Made by a program: the position numbers and the translations under genes
Source: Lachnospira sp. UBA4346
GTDB lineage: Bacteria; Bacillota; Clostridia; Lachnospirales; Lachnospiraceae
Direction of reading: 5' to 3'
Length of the DNA: 64,000 nt
Assembly (NCBI GenBank): GCA_002394205.1
Contig: DGTC01000053.1
Span: 10,736 to 74,735 of the forward strand
Part shown: positions 7,824-16,345 of the stretch, one piece after another
Position numbering within the stretch: position 1 is the stretch's first letter
How the letters are laid out: every line of letters starts with the position of its first letter
Notes under the pieces: generated by a model
Told to the model about the DNA's origin: nothing
The model's database searches: none
The model's input: the letters and a program-made list of their open reading frames with translations, nothing else

Positions 7824-8729
7824 GTGTACCAAAAATACAACGGCACTTTTGACACACATCTCTATAAAGAAAGGGTTAAAATATTTATGATTACAGTCTA
7901 TCCGGGCATTTTTGCAGAATATCATGACTTTACATGTGACCAAAAGCATTTTCATCACAATGCAAAACCAAATATGTTAGAAATTAACCACTGCCACTAC
8001 GGACGTGTGGGTTGGACGTTAAACAACGGACAATCTATTTATATGGGCGAAGGGGACACAACGCTTCACAGCTCTGTTCTATGTGCAACGTCAAATATGC
8101 ACTTTCCACTCGGTTCTTATCAGGGCATTACAATCACAATAGATTTTGATGAAATTATGTCAAACCCACCAGAATTCCTTGAAGGACTTCCGATTGATTA
8201 TGAGAAATTATTACACGTTTATTGTAGAAAGGACAAATCTTTCACAATGAATACAGAAAGTGACATCGACCATATTTTCCATAGCCTATACCACCTTCCG
8301 GAATATCTGAAAGAAACGTATCTGAAGTTAAGAACAATTGAATTAATTATATATCTTAGCCGAAACCTTGCTCCAACATCTCCTACGCCACGATATCATT
8401 CTGATATTATCGCAGCGATTGAAAAGATTCACACGCAAATGACCGGGCATCTTGATGTTCGTTACACCATTCAGGCATTGTCTGAGCAATATCTAATAAA
8501 CACATCTACGTTAAAGGACGCGTTTAAAGCTGTCTACGGAATGGCCATTGCTGCATATATGAAAGAATATCGGATGCGCCATGCAGCAAAACTTCTGCGA
8601 CATACCGATGACAGCATTAAAGAGATTGGACGACAGGTTGGATATGAATCTGCAAGCAAATTTACAAATGCTTTTAAAGAAGTATTTGGTACTCTGCCAA
8701 AAGACTACCGTAATTCGACATCCGTGTAA
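7824..8729 (+). CDS. AraC-family transcriptional regulator
   Basis: A 301-residue activator type protein. The last 100 residues hold two helix-turn-helix units (ALSEQYLINTSTLKDAFK and IGRQVGYESASKFTNAFKE), ending with the AraC signature GTLPKDYR. The N-terminal half is a small-ligand or sensor domain that aligns with the regulator at 16346-17266 (shared YPGI, aromatic and GE-T/M motifs). Both copies stand divergent to a metal-transport operon, so a metal- or siderophore-related signal is likely (inference). The start is unsure: GTG at 7824 lacks a ribosome site, while ATG at 7887 has AAAGGG upstream but loses residues conserved with the paralogue. Confidence 0.85.
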   Translation: MYQKYNGTFDTHLYKERVKIFMITVYPGIFAEYHDFTCDQKHFHHNAKPNMLEINHCHYGRVGWTLNNGQSIYMGEGDTTLHSSVLCATSNMHFPLGSYQGITITIDFDEIMSNPPEFLEGLPIDYEKLLHVYCRKDKSFTMNTESDIDHIFHSLYHLPEYLKETYLKLRTIELIIYLSRNLAPTSPTPRYHSDIIAAIEKIHTQMTGHLDVRYTIQALSEQYLINTSTLKDAFKAVYGMAIAAYMKEYRMRHAAKLLRHTDDSIKEIGRQVGYESASKFTNAFKEVFGTLPKDYRNSTSV

Positions 8730-8743
8730 TCCATGTGCGAATG

Positions 8744-8785
8744 AAAAATGCTATCTTTCTAAAATTTCAAATAGATAACATTTTT
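8744..8785 (+). terminator. terminator after the AraC gene
   Basis: AAAAATG-C-TATCT with AGATA-A-CATTTTT, one mismatch, loop of about 14 bases, A-rich and T-rich flanks. It can act in both directions. Confidence 0.65.
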
Positions 8786-8803
8786 CAAATACAATAAAAT
8801 ATT

Positions 8804-9010
8804 TTATATTTCACATGCCATTTTTAACTTTGCTAGAACTGGTTCTAAATATCCGTCTAAGCCAAATGCTTTGTCTTGAATCTCATCTGTAATATAGATT
8901 TCTCCAAGGTTGATTGTTACATATGTCGCATTTGGCTCTTGTGCGGTAAGTCTGAAACTCTCCTGTGGAAATGCAACAAAAAGCAATACTGCCAATTCCA
9001 TTTTCATCTG
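8804..9010 (-). pseudogene. C-terminal remnant of a sirtuin-like protein
   Basis: The frame contains PNATYVTINLGEIYITDEI and ends in a short helix. It matches the C-terminal 55 residues of the intact sirtuin-like protein at 44699-45673 (PNATYVCLNFGEAYAPEEI). The NAD-binding and catalytic parts are absent, and the region upstream is taken by the promoter of the toxin-antitoxin pair. This is a gene end left by a deletion. Confidence 0.72.
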
Positions 9011-9088
9011 CTAGTGCAAGACACGAACGATAACAAGATACATGAAGTTCTATATTCTCTGCTTTACCTCAGATTTATTTTTCATATC

Positions 9089-9130
9089 TTGAAAATTTGT
9101 CACGATTATTGTATAATTTTCGTGACAAAT
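9089..9130 (+). promoter_or_regulatory. promoter and operator of the AbiE-type module
   Basis: TTGAAA (9089-9094), 17 bases, TATAAT (9112-9117). Perfect 11-base inverted arms ATTTGTCACGA (9095-9105) and TCGTGACAAAT (9120-9130) flank the -10 box. AbiEi antitoxins are known to repress their own promoter through inverted repeats, so this is the expected autoregulatory site. Confidence 0.8.
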
Positions 9131-9147
9131 AAAATTGAGGTGATTAG

Positions 9148-9759
9148 ATGTCAAAGGGAATTATCGAAGAAATCGAAAACAGAATCGAAATAAGTAAGCC
9201 TGGTACAGTATTCTTGACGAAAGACTTTACTGATATCGCATCAAATTCAACTGTAAGAAAATGTCTTGGACGTCAGGTGTCTTCTGGAAAACTTCGTCGC
9301 ATTATACAAGGCGTATATGAAAAACCTGCATATAGTAGTCTATTAAAACAGTATCTTCCAACCAATCCTGATACTGTAGCTAGCGCTATTGCCAACACAT
9401 ATCGTTGGACTATTGCTCCATGTGGCGATTTAGCTTTAAATAAACTTGGATTATCTACCCAAGTTCCAGTAGTATGGTCTTATATCAGTGATGGGCCATA
9501 TCGTGATTTCTCATGGGATAACATCACCATTGAATTCAAACATCGTGCAAATCGAGAAATATCACAGATGAGCACATTTACAACAATGCTTATTGAAGCA
9601 ATTCGAGCATTAGGAAAAGAAAGAATTGATGATACAATATTGCAGCAACTGAAATCTTTGATACCAGATAATAAGAAAGATAGTGTATTGGAAGAGGCAA
9701 AGAATTCTACTAACTGGATTTATGAAATAATTAGAAAGGTGTGTGCAGAATATGAATAA
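9148..9759 (+). CDS. AbiEi-like antitoxin (DUF6088 type)
   Basis: A 203-residue cytoplasmic protein, the first gene of a type IV-like toxin-antitoxin pair. The N-terminal 75 residues form a winged helix (STVRKCLGRQVSSGKLRRI) with the typical GVYEKP turn. The C-terminal part carries the AbiEi-type antitoxin region (WTIAPCGDLALNKLGL). In this group the antitoxin does not need to bind the toxin; it silences its expression and counters its effect. GAGGTG six bases before ATG 9148 fixes the start. Its end overlaps the toxin start by eight bases. The palindromic promoter upstream fits autoregulation. Confidence 0.88.
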   Translation: MSKGIIEEIENRIEISKPGTVFLTKDFTDIASNSTVRKCLGRQVSSGKLRRIIQGVYEKPAYSSLLKQYLPTNPDTVASAIANTYRWTIAPCGDLALNKLGLSTQVPVVWSYISDGPYRDFSWDNITIEFKHRANREISQMSTFTTMLIEAIRALGKERIDDTILQQLKSLIPDNKKDSVLEEAKNSTNWIYEIIRKVCAEYE

Positions 9760-10756
9760 TATAGCAAAATTATCATCAAATGAACGTAGTGAACTTTTTC
9801 AAGCTACAGCGCTCTCTATGGGACTTCCACCGACTGTTATTGAAAAAGATTTCTGGGTGTGTTTTATGCTTGATTACCTATTCCATACCTGTAAATACCA
9901 AAAAGCCTTTGTCTTTAAGGGTGGTACAAGTTTATCCAAAAGCTATCATGTCATAGAACGATTCTCAGAGGATATTGATCTCATTCTAGACTGGAGAGAG
10001 ATTATCAGAGATGAATCAAATCTTTGGGATGACCGTTCTAAAACCAAGCAAGATCAGTTTAATAAACAGATTAATGCTCTGTCGGCTGAATTTTATTCTA
10101 ACACTCTTGTTCCATTTTTAAATGAAGAATTGCAACAGAAACTCGGAAGCGGTGAATGGTGTTCTGTAGACAAAAATGATGAAATGGTAATTAACTTTTA
10201 CTATCCACAGCTTTTTACAGAATATGATTATTTGCGTGACTGCATAAGATTAGAAATTGGACCTCTGGCAGAGTGGTTGCCATCTCATATGACAAAAATT
10301 ACGCCTTTTGCTGCTGAAAAATATCCTGATTTATTCTTGCAAAAAGATACTTCCGTCCTAACTATAGATGTTGAGCGTACATTTTGGGAGAAAATTACTA
10401 TTTTACACAAGATTTCCAATTTTCCTAAAGATAAGCCTCTTCCATCACGTTATGCAAGACATCTTTACGATGTATACAATATGGGAAATTCTTGGGTAAA
10501 GGAAAAGGCCTTTGAACGAAAAGAATTATTGGAAAAAGATATTATCTTTAAGCAAAAATTTTACTATGCCAAGAGTGCCCACTATGAAACTGCCACTCTG
10601 GATAACATTATGCTTCTTCCTAACGAATATACCATGCCAGCTATTATAAAAGATTATGACGCGATGAGAAATATGATTTATGGCAAAATCCCCGAACTTG
10701 AAGATATTATTAAATATTTAAGTCAGCTTGAATCAGAAATACATAGTCTAAAATAA
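9752..10756 (+). CDS. AbiEii/AbiGii-family nucleotidyltransferase toxin
   Basis: A 334-residue nucleotidyltransferase toxin. The core motif is FKGGTSLSKSYHVIERFSED followed by IDLIL, giving the GGTS motif and the catalytic DxD (SEDIDL) near residues 70-92. A further conserved segment is RTFWEKITILHK near residue 210. Relatives transfer nucleotides to tRNA or other substrates, halting growth, and can act in phage defence. ATG 9752 overlaps the antitoxin stop (ATGAATAA) and has AAAGGTG upstream; a GTG at 9743 is possible. A strong terminator follows. No other defence genes are near, so it may be a small stand-alone island. Confidence 0.92.
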   Translation: MNNIAKLSSNERSELFQATALSMGLPPTVIEKDFWVCFMLDYLFHTCKYQKAFVFKGGTSLSKSYHVIERFSEDIDLILDWREIIRDESNLWDDRSKTKQDQFNKQINALSAEFYSNTLVPFLNEELQQKLGSGEWCSVDKNDEMVINFYYPQLFTEYDYLRDCIRLEIGPLAEWLPSHMTKITPFAAEKYPDLFLQKDTSVLTIDVERTFWEKITILHKISNFPKDKPLPSRYARHLYDVYNMGNSWVKEKAFERKELLEKDIIFKQKFYYAKSAHYETATLDNIMLLPNEYTMPAIIKDYDAMRNMIYGKIPELEDIIKYLSQLESEIHSLK

Positions 10757-10762
10757 TTATTT

Positions 10763-10797
10763 AATGTGGAGCACCTTGATATGCTCCACATTTTTAT
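10763..10797 (+). terminator. terminator of the toxin-antitoxin operon
   Basis: AATGTGGAGCA (10763-10773) and TGCTCCACATT (10782-10792), perfect 11-base stem, eight-base loop, then TTTTAT. Confidence 0.85.
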
Positions 10798-10798
10798 A

Positions 10799-11097
10799 TT
10801 ACCATCCCAATGTACTTATCATATTCCTTATTATAGAAACAATCTGAAATGATTGTTCTTTTGTAAGGTTGCACGTTATTTGTGCTAATTCATCCGTGGT
10901 GCATTTTCCCGTTACCAGATACGCTGACAAGCCGGAAGAATCATATCATTTGTTCCAAACAGTTCAAACTTTCCAGATTTTATAATGTCTACCAAATCAA
11001 TCACCGTCCCACTTGCGCTTTCAGAAAAAAGCAATGCATCTTTAATTGCATTGACCGTATATATCGTTCTTCTGTCTGTTTTTCGTTCTTTTGCCAT
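10799..11097 (-). pseudogene. degenerate TetR-family regulator
   Basis: The minus strand starts MAKERKTDRRTIYTVNAIKD, which is the N-terminus of a TetR-type repressor, but the helix-turn-helix that should follow is gone. The frame then drifts. A coherent C-terminal piece (YLVTGKCTTDELAQITCN...) continues in another frame and ends at 10799. An internal deletion plus at least one frameshift explains this. A ribosome site remains before the start (AAAGGAGCAGAAA). Its former target is probably the oxidoreductase gene next to it. Confidence 0.6.
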
Positions 11098-11230
11098 TTT
11101 CTGCTCCTTTCACTTGCAATGTACCTCAACATTGCTGTAATAAAACGTACTATTTATATCTATTCGAAAAAATATTGGACAGTTTTTGAAATTTGTCTAG
11201 CCCCTTAATGGATATTGACGCGTATGCTAC

Positions 11231-12172
11231 TTATGCAAAAACAATCACCTTTTTCCCCTTATTATGTCCAAACTCAAAATCATGATGAGCCTGTTTTAAC
11301 CCATCCAAATCAAATGGATACTCCTTATCAATCGTGATATCCAGTTTTCCTTCCGCATAGAGTTTCACAACGTTCTCCAGCTCTTCAATTGTCATAAATC
11401 CATGGGAGTATGTAATTTCAATACCACGTTCTTCTGCCAATTCCTCGTTTGGAAGTCCATTCACGGAGGTAATTCTACCGCCTCTTTTTACAACCTGATA
11501 GCTTCTATCAAGAGTTTCCTGACCTGTAATGTTCACAACCAAATCAAGATTACTTACTGTCTTAGTAAAATCCTGTGTCTCAAAATCAATTGTCTCATCT
11601 GCCCCGAGTGACTTCATATAATCTGCCTGCGAAGCTCTTCCAGTTGCAATTACATATGCTCCGGCATTTTTTGCAAGCTGAATCGCCTTTGAACCAACGC
11701 CTCCTGCACCGCCATGAATCAGAACCTTCTGACCAGCACCTGCTTTTCCATCACGAATTGTTGCAGCATACGCTGTTGCAACTCCCAAATAAAATCCTCC
11801 AAGCGGAACCAAATCCAGATTCTCTGGAACTTTCACAAAGACTTCCTTTTCGTCCAGCAGGATATATTCACTGTAGGTTCTCATAAATGCCATACCTACA
11901 ACAGGATCCCCCACCTTAAATCGTGTAACATCTTTTCCAACTGCAGTAACAATTCCTGAGAAATCCTGTCCTAAGGAATGAGGAAGCGTTGGCTTCATAT
12001 GCTCTGGCATAGTAGGGAACGGACCATTCTTTCTCATAATAATGTCTGGATCATTTACTCCAATCGCAACTGTTTTAACGACAACACCCGTATCATGAGG
12101 CTGCGGAATCTCATGTTCCTCAATTTTCATTACTTCATCAGCACCATAATTGTGTAACATCATTTTCTTCAT
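11231..12172 (-). CDS. NADP-dependent quinone-oxidoreductase-like enzyme (MDR superfamily)
   Basis: A 313-residue zinc-independent medium-chain dehydrogenase/reductase. The N-terminal GroES-like half contains GVNDPDIIMRKNGPFP and LGQDFSGIVTAVG. The Rossmann half has the nucleotide loop HGGAGGVGSKAIQLAKN near residues 152-168. There are no zinc-ligand cysteines. Relatives reduce quinones or enones with NADPH in the cytoplasm. It is the last gene of a run after a VOC protein and a nitroreductase, a set seen in responses to electrophiles and quinones (inference). GAGG nine bases upstream supports the start. Confidence 0.9.
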   Translation of the reverse strand: MKKMMLHNYGADEVMKIEEHEIPQPHDTGVVVKTVAIGVNDPDIIMRKNGPFPTMPEHMKPTLPHSLGQDFSGIVTAVGKDVTRFKVGDPVVGMAFMRTYSEYILLDEKEVFVKVPENLDLVPLGGFYLGVATAYAATIRDGKAGAGQKVLIHGGAGGVGSKAIQLAKNAGAYVIATGRASQADYMKSLGADETIDFETQDFTKTVSNLDLVVNITGQETLDRSYQVVKRGGRITSVNGLPNEELAEERGIEITYSHGFMTIEELENVVKLYAEGKLDITIDKEYPFDLDGLKQAHHDFEFGHNKGKKVIVFA

Positions 12173-12209
12173 CTTCGTTTACCTCGTAATCTTTCTAAAT
12201 TTATTTTGA

Positions 12210-12698
12210 TTATTTCTTTGTATCCTTACTCATAATCTGGATCTCATATCCCCATGGTGTGGAAATATAGAAAAATCCAGCAGGAATATAGTCTCTCACA
12301 GTAACTCCAGGAACCTTTTTTAAATATTCCATCGCTTCCTTTATATCGGAAACAGAGATTGCAAGATGTGCAGAGTTGACATCTGCCGGATTAGGAATCT
12401 TTGTCTGCTGCTTTTCATTACTCCACTGTACAAGCTCTATTTCATCTCCACCATAACGTAAAAATGCAGATCCAACCATCTTAGTGTTTTCATATACTCC
12501 CATTCCTCTTGTGAGCATGCCGGATACCGGACCTCTCATCTGTGGAATTCTCTTAATTACTTCAAAATGCAATACCTCTGTAAAAAAGGTAACTGCCTGA
12601 TCAATGTCAGGTACTGATATTCCGGAATGATCTATTTTCCCTGAGAATAATTCGTTTGGTTCTACTTGAATCTTTTTCCTTGATTTGAATAATCGCAT
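12210..12698 (-). CDS. VOC-family protein (glyoxalase/dioxygenase fold)
   Basis: A 162-residue protein of the vicinal-oxygen-chelate fold. It has the paired beta-alpha-beta modules (IDHSGISVPDIDQAVTFFTE and HLAISVSDIKEAMEYLKK) and the C-terminal strand STPWGYEIQIM. Putative metal ligands are His near residue 24, Glu near 92, His near 113 and Glu near 155. Members detoxify methylglyoxal or open aromatic rings; substrate not known here. It is 37 bases upstream of the MDR gene and is probably co-transcribed with it. Confidence 0.88.
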   Translation of the reverse strand: MRLFKSRKKIQVEPNELFSGKIDHSGISVPDIDQAVTFFTEVLHFEVIKRIPQMRGPVSGMLTRGMGVYENTKMVGSAFLRYGGDEIELVQWSNEKQQTKIPNPADVNSAHLAISVSDIKEAMEYLKKVPGVTVRDYIPAGFFYISTPWGYEIQIMSKDTKK

Positions 12699-12758
12699 CG
12701 TTAACCTCCTGTTTCGTTTTTATAAAGCCAATTCCGGATTCGTAGAGTCCTTGAACTT

Positions 12759-13529
12759 CTATACCCGAATTGAGCAGACATATTTGTATTTTTTTAAAGG
12801 TTCCGTAATCTCATTTTCATAGACAAAGACAGGTTCTTTATCCTGAACGGACGCTTCAAGCCATATATGACACAGTGCAATCCCTGCATCAATAAACCAA
12901 AGATCTGGAGCAACACGACTTATGATAGGATTGTCCTTTTCTACAAAGAACGTCATATTTTCTTTTGTGCCAGTTATAAGCCAAGGCTGACGATTTCTTC
13001 CTGATGGCGCGAATCTCATCATTTCAAGATAACTCTCAATCCCATCTACTTTGGATAATTCTGATATAGGCTTTCTATCAAACTGAGAAACATCGGTACG
13101 ATGTAATTCCCCATCTGCTATACCAAAGGTTAATAAAAAAGCAAACGGAAGATCCTCTGCACTATCCCAAGGGGCAATTGGGTGTGTCAAGCCATGAGCC
13201 CAGCTGCCAATCCCCCTAGAGGAAAACCAAAGCTGCATTTGCTCCATGGTAAACCCAACATTTGCATAAGATTTTGCACCACGTTTAGCATAGAAAGCTA
13301 AGTAAGATGCCCCTTTGTGAATGGCTCCACCTTTCACTTGCGAATCCTTTAATATTTTGAATGAAATTGACTCCTCCGGATACAATATTTTTATCTTACT
13401 AAGATTTTCCAAAACCTCTGCAAGGAAATCCGCAGACAATGGTTCATCCTTATATTTTCTTACGCTTTTTCTGCTGACAATCGCATGATACAGAGTATGC
13501 ATCTCATCTTTGTTCCACACAACATTCAT
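12759..13529 (-). CDS. nitroreductase-family protein
   Basis: A 256-residue flavin-dependent nitroreductase of the two-halved clostridial type. The FMN-binding start SRKSVRKYKDEPLS is near residue 18, and the second segment RFAPSGRNRQPWLITG near residue 170 carries the SxRNxQPW flavin contact. The C-terminus contains the usual DAGIALCHIWLEA. These enzymes reduce nitro groups, quinones or flavins using NAD(P)H. GGAGG nine bases upstream fixes the start. It is the first gene of the cluster and faces an HxlR regulator over a short spacer, the usual arrangement for regulation by that protein. Confidence 0.9.
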   Translation of the reverse strand: MNVVWNKDEMHTLYHAIVSRKSVRKYKDEPLSADFLAEVLENLSKIKILYPEESISFKILKDSQVKGGAIHKGASYLAFYAKRGAKSYANVGFTMEQMQLWFSSRGIGSWAHGLTHPIAPWDSAEDLPFAFLLTFGIADGELHRTDVSQFDRKPISELSKVDGIESYLEMMRFAPSGRNRQPWLITGTKENMTFFVEKDNPIISRVAPDLWFIDAGIALCHIWLEASVQDKEPVFVYENEITEPLKKYKYVCSIRV

Positions 13530-13589
13530 AAAGAAATACCTCCAAACTTATTGACTACCATTAGTATATTGCATATAATTATATTTGCA

Positions 13590-13614
13590 AGTACGTTATT
13601 TTTTAATAGGTACT
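13590..13614. promoter_or_regulatory. likely HxlR-type operator
   Basis: AGTAC (13590-13594) and GTACT (13610-13614) form an inverted repeat with a 15-base AT-rich centre, in the spacer between the nitroreductase and the HxlR gene. GTAC half-sites are usual for HxlR/YodB proteins. Confidence 0.45.
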
Positions 13615-13642
13615 ATCTTATTTAATAGTATTGGAGAATATC

Positions 13643-13966
13643 ATGAAAGATTACAGTGAATCCGTAGAAAACTGCCCTATCGCAGATGTACAGAAAATTG
13701 TGCATGGTAAATGGACAATGGTTATTATCTATTTTTTAAGTAGCGAAACGCTGCGTTTTAGCCAATTAAAGCGAAAACTCCCTAATGTTACCGAAGCTAA
13801 TCTTACAAAAGAACTGAGACTTCTTGAACAATATGGTCTTATTCATAGAGAAGTCTATCGTGAAGTGCCACCGAGAGTGGAATATTCTCTCACACCGATT
13901 GGCATGAAATTTATCCCAGTCCTGGAAGCATTGGAAGAATGGGCAATTGAATATAGCAAACAATAA
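13643..13966 (+). CDS. HxlR-family transcriptional regulator
   Basis: A 107-residue winged-helix protein. The HxlR signature runs from NCPIADVQKIVHGKWTMVII, with the conserved Cys at residue 11, through LKRKLPNVTEANLTKELRLL to YREVPPRVEYSLTPIG. HxlR/YodB-type proteins sense quinones or other electrophiles through that N-terminal cysteine and control neighbouring reductases. The ATG at 13643 follows TTGGAG with a good gap; a TTG at 13631 starts the longer frame. It is divergent from the nitroreductase cluster and is probably its regulator. Confidence 0.92.
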   Translation: MKDYSESVENCPIADVQKIVHGKWTMVIIYFLSSETLRFSQLKRKLPNVTEANLTKELRLLEQYGLIHREVYREVPPRVEYSLTPIGMKFIPVLEALEEWAIEYSKQ

Positions 13967-13974
13967 AGACAAAT

Positions 13975-14012
13975 AATGCCGGCAGGGTATTCTCATACGC
14001 TACCGGCATTTC
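13975..14012 (+). terminator. terminator after the HxlR gene
   Basis: AATGCCGG (13975-13982) with CCGGCATT (14003-14010), extended by partly paired bases, loop TCTC, tail TTCC. Strong stem, short U tract. Confidence 0.65.
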
Positions 14013-14045
14013 CTACAATTATAAAATTATTATTAACCATCTGAG

Positions 14046-14213
14046 ATGGGCATTATACTTAGCAGCAGTTATCAGGCATATGCACTTGCCGGAAAGAATG
14101 GAGAAGAAAACCTTTTTACTGCCGATATTCATAGAATTGCTCCCTACTTTCAATTCATTAAAACATACTCAAAGAAATTTATCAAAGAAATATGTTCGCA
14201 ATATGATAAATAA
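14046..14213 (+). CDS. unrecognised 55-codon ORF, possible gene remnant
   Basis: A short frame starting MGIILSSSYQAYALAGKNG and ending in KKFIKEICSQYDK. It looks protein-like in composition, but I cannot name a family. It has no clear ribosome site and overlaps the 3' end of feoB on the other strand by 32 bases. It may be the tail of a lost gene. Confidence 0.22.
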   Translation: MGIILSSSYQAYALAGKNGEENLFTADIHRIAPYFQFIKTYSKKFIKEICSQYDK

Positions 14214-15993
14214 TACAAGAAATCACAAGCGCACTTCCCGTATAAAACAAAGCCATACGCACTGTCCATTTAAGAGAATGTGTTTCTCTATAAGTACTAG
14301 AAAGTGCCATGATACAAGGTACATTAAATGAAACTGCAAACATGAATGCCAATGCTTCTGCCTTTGAAATAACAGTAGGCATTACCGTGGCAAGTACGCT
14401 AGAATCAACGCCCAATGCTTTTGCTTCAAAAGTACCTGACAGAAGCGAACCATCTCCTGCAAAAATGGCATTAAGTACCCCCAATACTGCTTCTTTTGCA
14501 AATGCTGACGATAAAAACGCCATAAATGTTTGCCAACCCATTCCAAAGAACTTCGTAACCGGTTCTACCAATATTCCTACATGATATAATACGCTATCCT
14601 CAATTCTTCCAGAGCCCGAAAATGTCAGCAAGTATACCAATACTGAAATCAAGAAAATAGTCCTGAGTGCTCGTTTAAAAATGTCAAATGCTCTTGTCCA
14701 TGCTGTGTATAAAACATTTTTCCAATGTACTTTATGATAAGGCGGCAATTCCATAATCAAACCGGTTCTATCTTCTACTGGTGACAACTTTTTACCAAAG
14801 ACCTTAGATACTATGGTAATCATAAGAATCATATATATGAGAATTCCAAGTACGACAAAGACTGCGCCTGAACCGAAGAAATAAGTTGCAAGCACGGGAA
14901 TCACCGACCAAATTGCTGCACACGGCACTGCCCAGGTCATTGCAATGGTTAACAACCGTTGTCCATAATTATCAATAACTCTTGACCCAGCAGCTCCTCC
15001 TATGGTGCATCCAAATCCCATAATCATAGGACAGATACTTTTTCCCTGAGCACCCAACTTCGACATAAGCCCATCAAATACGTATGCAACGCGTGCTATA
15101 TAACCAATGTCCTCTAAAAATACAAATACAAAGTTAACACCAAATACAAATCCTGCCATGGAAAAAGAGAAATAAATCGTATTCGGAACTAACACACTGA
15201 CAATACTTGCAATAAAGGCATGTATACCAAAAGAATCCATAACCTTCTGTAATAGAGGTGTAAAAAACTGCGGAATCATTGTTCCAACACCCATAATCGG
15301 TGCAGCAATCACCATAGAACATGCAAAAGCCAAAAGCATCGCAATACAGGCGGTGACTTTGCCTAAGATCCGTCCTGTAGCTATTTTATCAAATTTGCTC
15401 ATACTATATTGGTTTTCCTTTGCTGTTACAACATCCTGCAATAAGGTTTCAATCCATTTAAACTCCTGTCCATCTTCGCACTTGTCCCACTTCAGTTTTG
15501 GAGTATTCTTGAGTGCATAATATATCTTTTCTTTTAAGGATTCATAACGCTTCCTATCTGCTGCCACAAATGAGAGCACAGGTATACCAAGTCTTTCTTC
15601 AAGCAACTGTATATTAATTTGCTTTCCCTGTAATCTTGCTACATCTTCCATATTAAGAAGCAAAAGAGCAGGCGCATCCAGCTTTGAAAAATCAGCTAAC
15701 ATATAAAGACTACGGGCAAGCTGAGAGCTATCTGCCATTACAATAATAAGATCTGCCGTGCCATCAATAATAAAATCTCTTGTAATCTTTTCTTCTTCTG
15801 AATCTGCTGCCAGCGAATAACTTCCCGGTAAATCCACAACAGAAATTGTTTCATCCTTATATTTATATGACCCCTCACAACGTTCAACCGTTTTGCCAGG
15901 CCAATTTCCAACGTGCTGATGCGAACCTGTTAAGGCATTAAAAAGTGTAGACTTTCCTGAATTCGGTTGTCCCAATAAGGCTATTTTAGACAT
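14182..15993 (-). CDS. feoB: ferrous iron transporter FeoB
   Basis: A 603-residue inner-membrane Fe(II) importer with a G-protein domain at the N-terminus. The G1 loop is GQPNSGKST (residues 7-15), G3 is DLPG near residue 53 and G4 is NMED near residue 113. The membrane part has the two Gate regions and about eight to ten helices. It is shorter than E. coli FeoB (773) but in the range of clostridial proteins. The start overlaps the end of feoA by eight bases, so they are translationally coupled. An AraC-type regulator is divergent to the pair. Confidence 0.96.
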   Translation of the reverse strand: MSKIALLGQPNSGKSTLFNALTGSHQHVGNWPGKTVERCEGSYKYKDETISVVDLPGSYSLAADSEEEKITRDFIIDGTADLIIVMADSSQLARSLYMLADFSKLDAPALLLLNMEDVARLQGKQINIQLLEERLGIPVLSFVAADRKRYESLKEKIYYALKNTPKLKWDKCEDGQEFKWIETLLQDVVTAKENQYSMSKFDKIATGRILGKVTACIAMLLAFACSMVIAAPIMGVGTMIPQFFTPLLQKVMDSFGIHAFIASIVSVLVPNTIYFSFSMAGFVFGVNFVFVFLEDIGYIARVAYVFDGLMSKLGAQGKSICPMIMGFGCTIGGAAGSRVIDNYGQRLLTIAMTWAVPCAAIWSVIPVLATYFFGSGAVFVVLGILIYMILMITIVSKVFGKKLSPVEDRTGLIMELPPYHKVHWKNVLYTAWTRAFDIFKRALRTIFLISVLVYLLTFSGSGRIEDSVLYHVGILVEPVTKFFGMGWQTFMAFLSSAFAKEAVLGVLNAIFAGDGSLLSGTFEAKALGVDSSVLATVMPTVISKAEALAFMFAVSFNVPCIMALSSTYRETHSLKWTVRMALFYTGSALVISCIIYHIANIFL

Positions 15994-16210
15994 TAATATT
16001 CACCTCGATTCCTTCCGCGTCCTTACGATTCACAGCAATCAATGTATCTTTGGCAAACAAAAGGATTGGCATTTTATCCTGTTTCCGGATAACACGAATC
16101 TTTGTTCCCGCAGCTAACCCCATAGATTTTGCACGTCTTGAAAAATGTGCATCATTTCCTATATCTACTAGTGTATAGATTTGATTTTCCGTTGTTTCTA
16201 ATAGTTTCAT
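15986..16210 (-). CDS. feoA: FeoA-family protein
   Basis: A 74-residue SH3-like protein that supports FeoB-driven Fe(II) uptake, probably at the membrane face. The SH3 core reads RAKSMGLAAGTKIRVIRK and ends with a typical LIAVNRKDAEGIEV strand. GTAGGAGAAAG upstream gives a good ribosome site. It overlaps feoB. A weak ATGACA-16-TATAAG promoter lies on the minus strand between it and the AraC gene. Confidence 0.93.
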   Translation of the reverse strand: MKLLETTENQIYTLVDIGNDAHFSRRAKSMGLAAGTKIRVIRKQDKMPILLFAKDTLIAVNRKDAEGIEVNINV

Positions 16211-16307
16211 TCTTCTTTCTCCTACTCATATTTTTTTAAGTAGTATATTTCTTCTATCTGCATGAATCTATGTACTTATAACATTTTTGTTCCAAATGTC
16301 ATTTATT

Positions 16308-16338
16308 GTTAGAAAAAACTAACCAATTGTGATATAAT
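16308..16338 (+). promoter_or_regulatory. AraC promoter with GTTAG palindrome
   Basis: GTTAG-AAAAAA-CTAAC (16308-16323) sits directly upstream of a TATAAT box (16333-16338) and lies between feoA and the AraC gene. It may be the binding site of the AraC protein or of an iron-dependent repressor; it does not match a canonical Fur or DtxR box. Confidence 0.4.
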
Positions 16339-16345
16339 AATTTTT

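Noticed and set aside
16308..16323. GTTAG palindrome as a classical DtxR/IdeR or Fur box
   Set aside because: Half-sites are too short and the spacing is wrong for the 19-base consensus; kept only as a palindrome.
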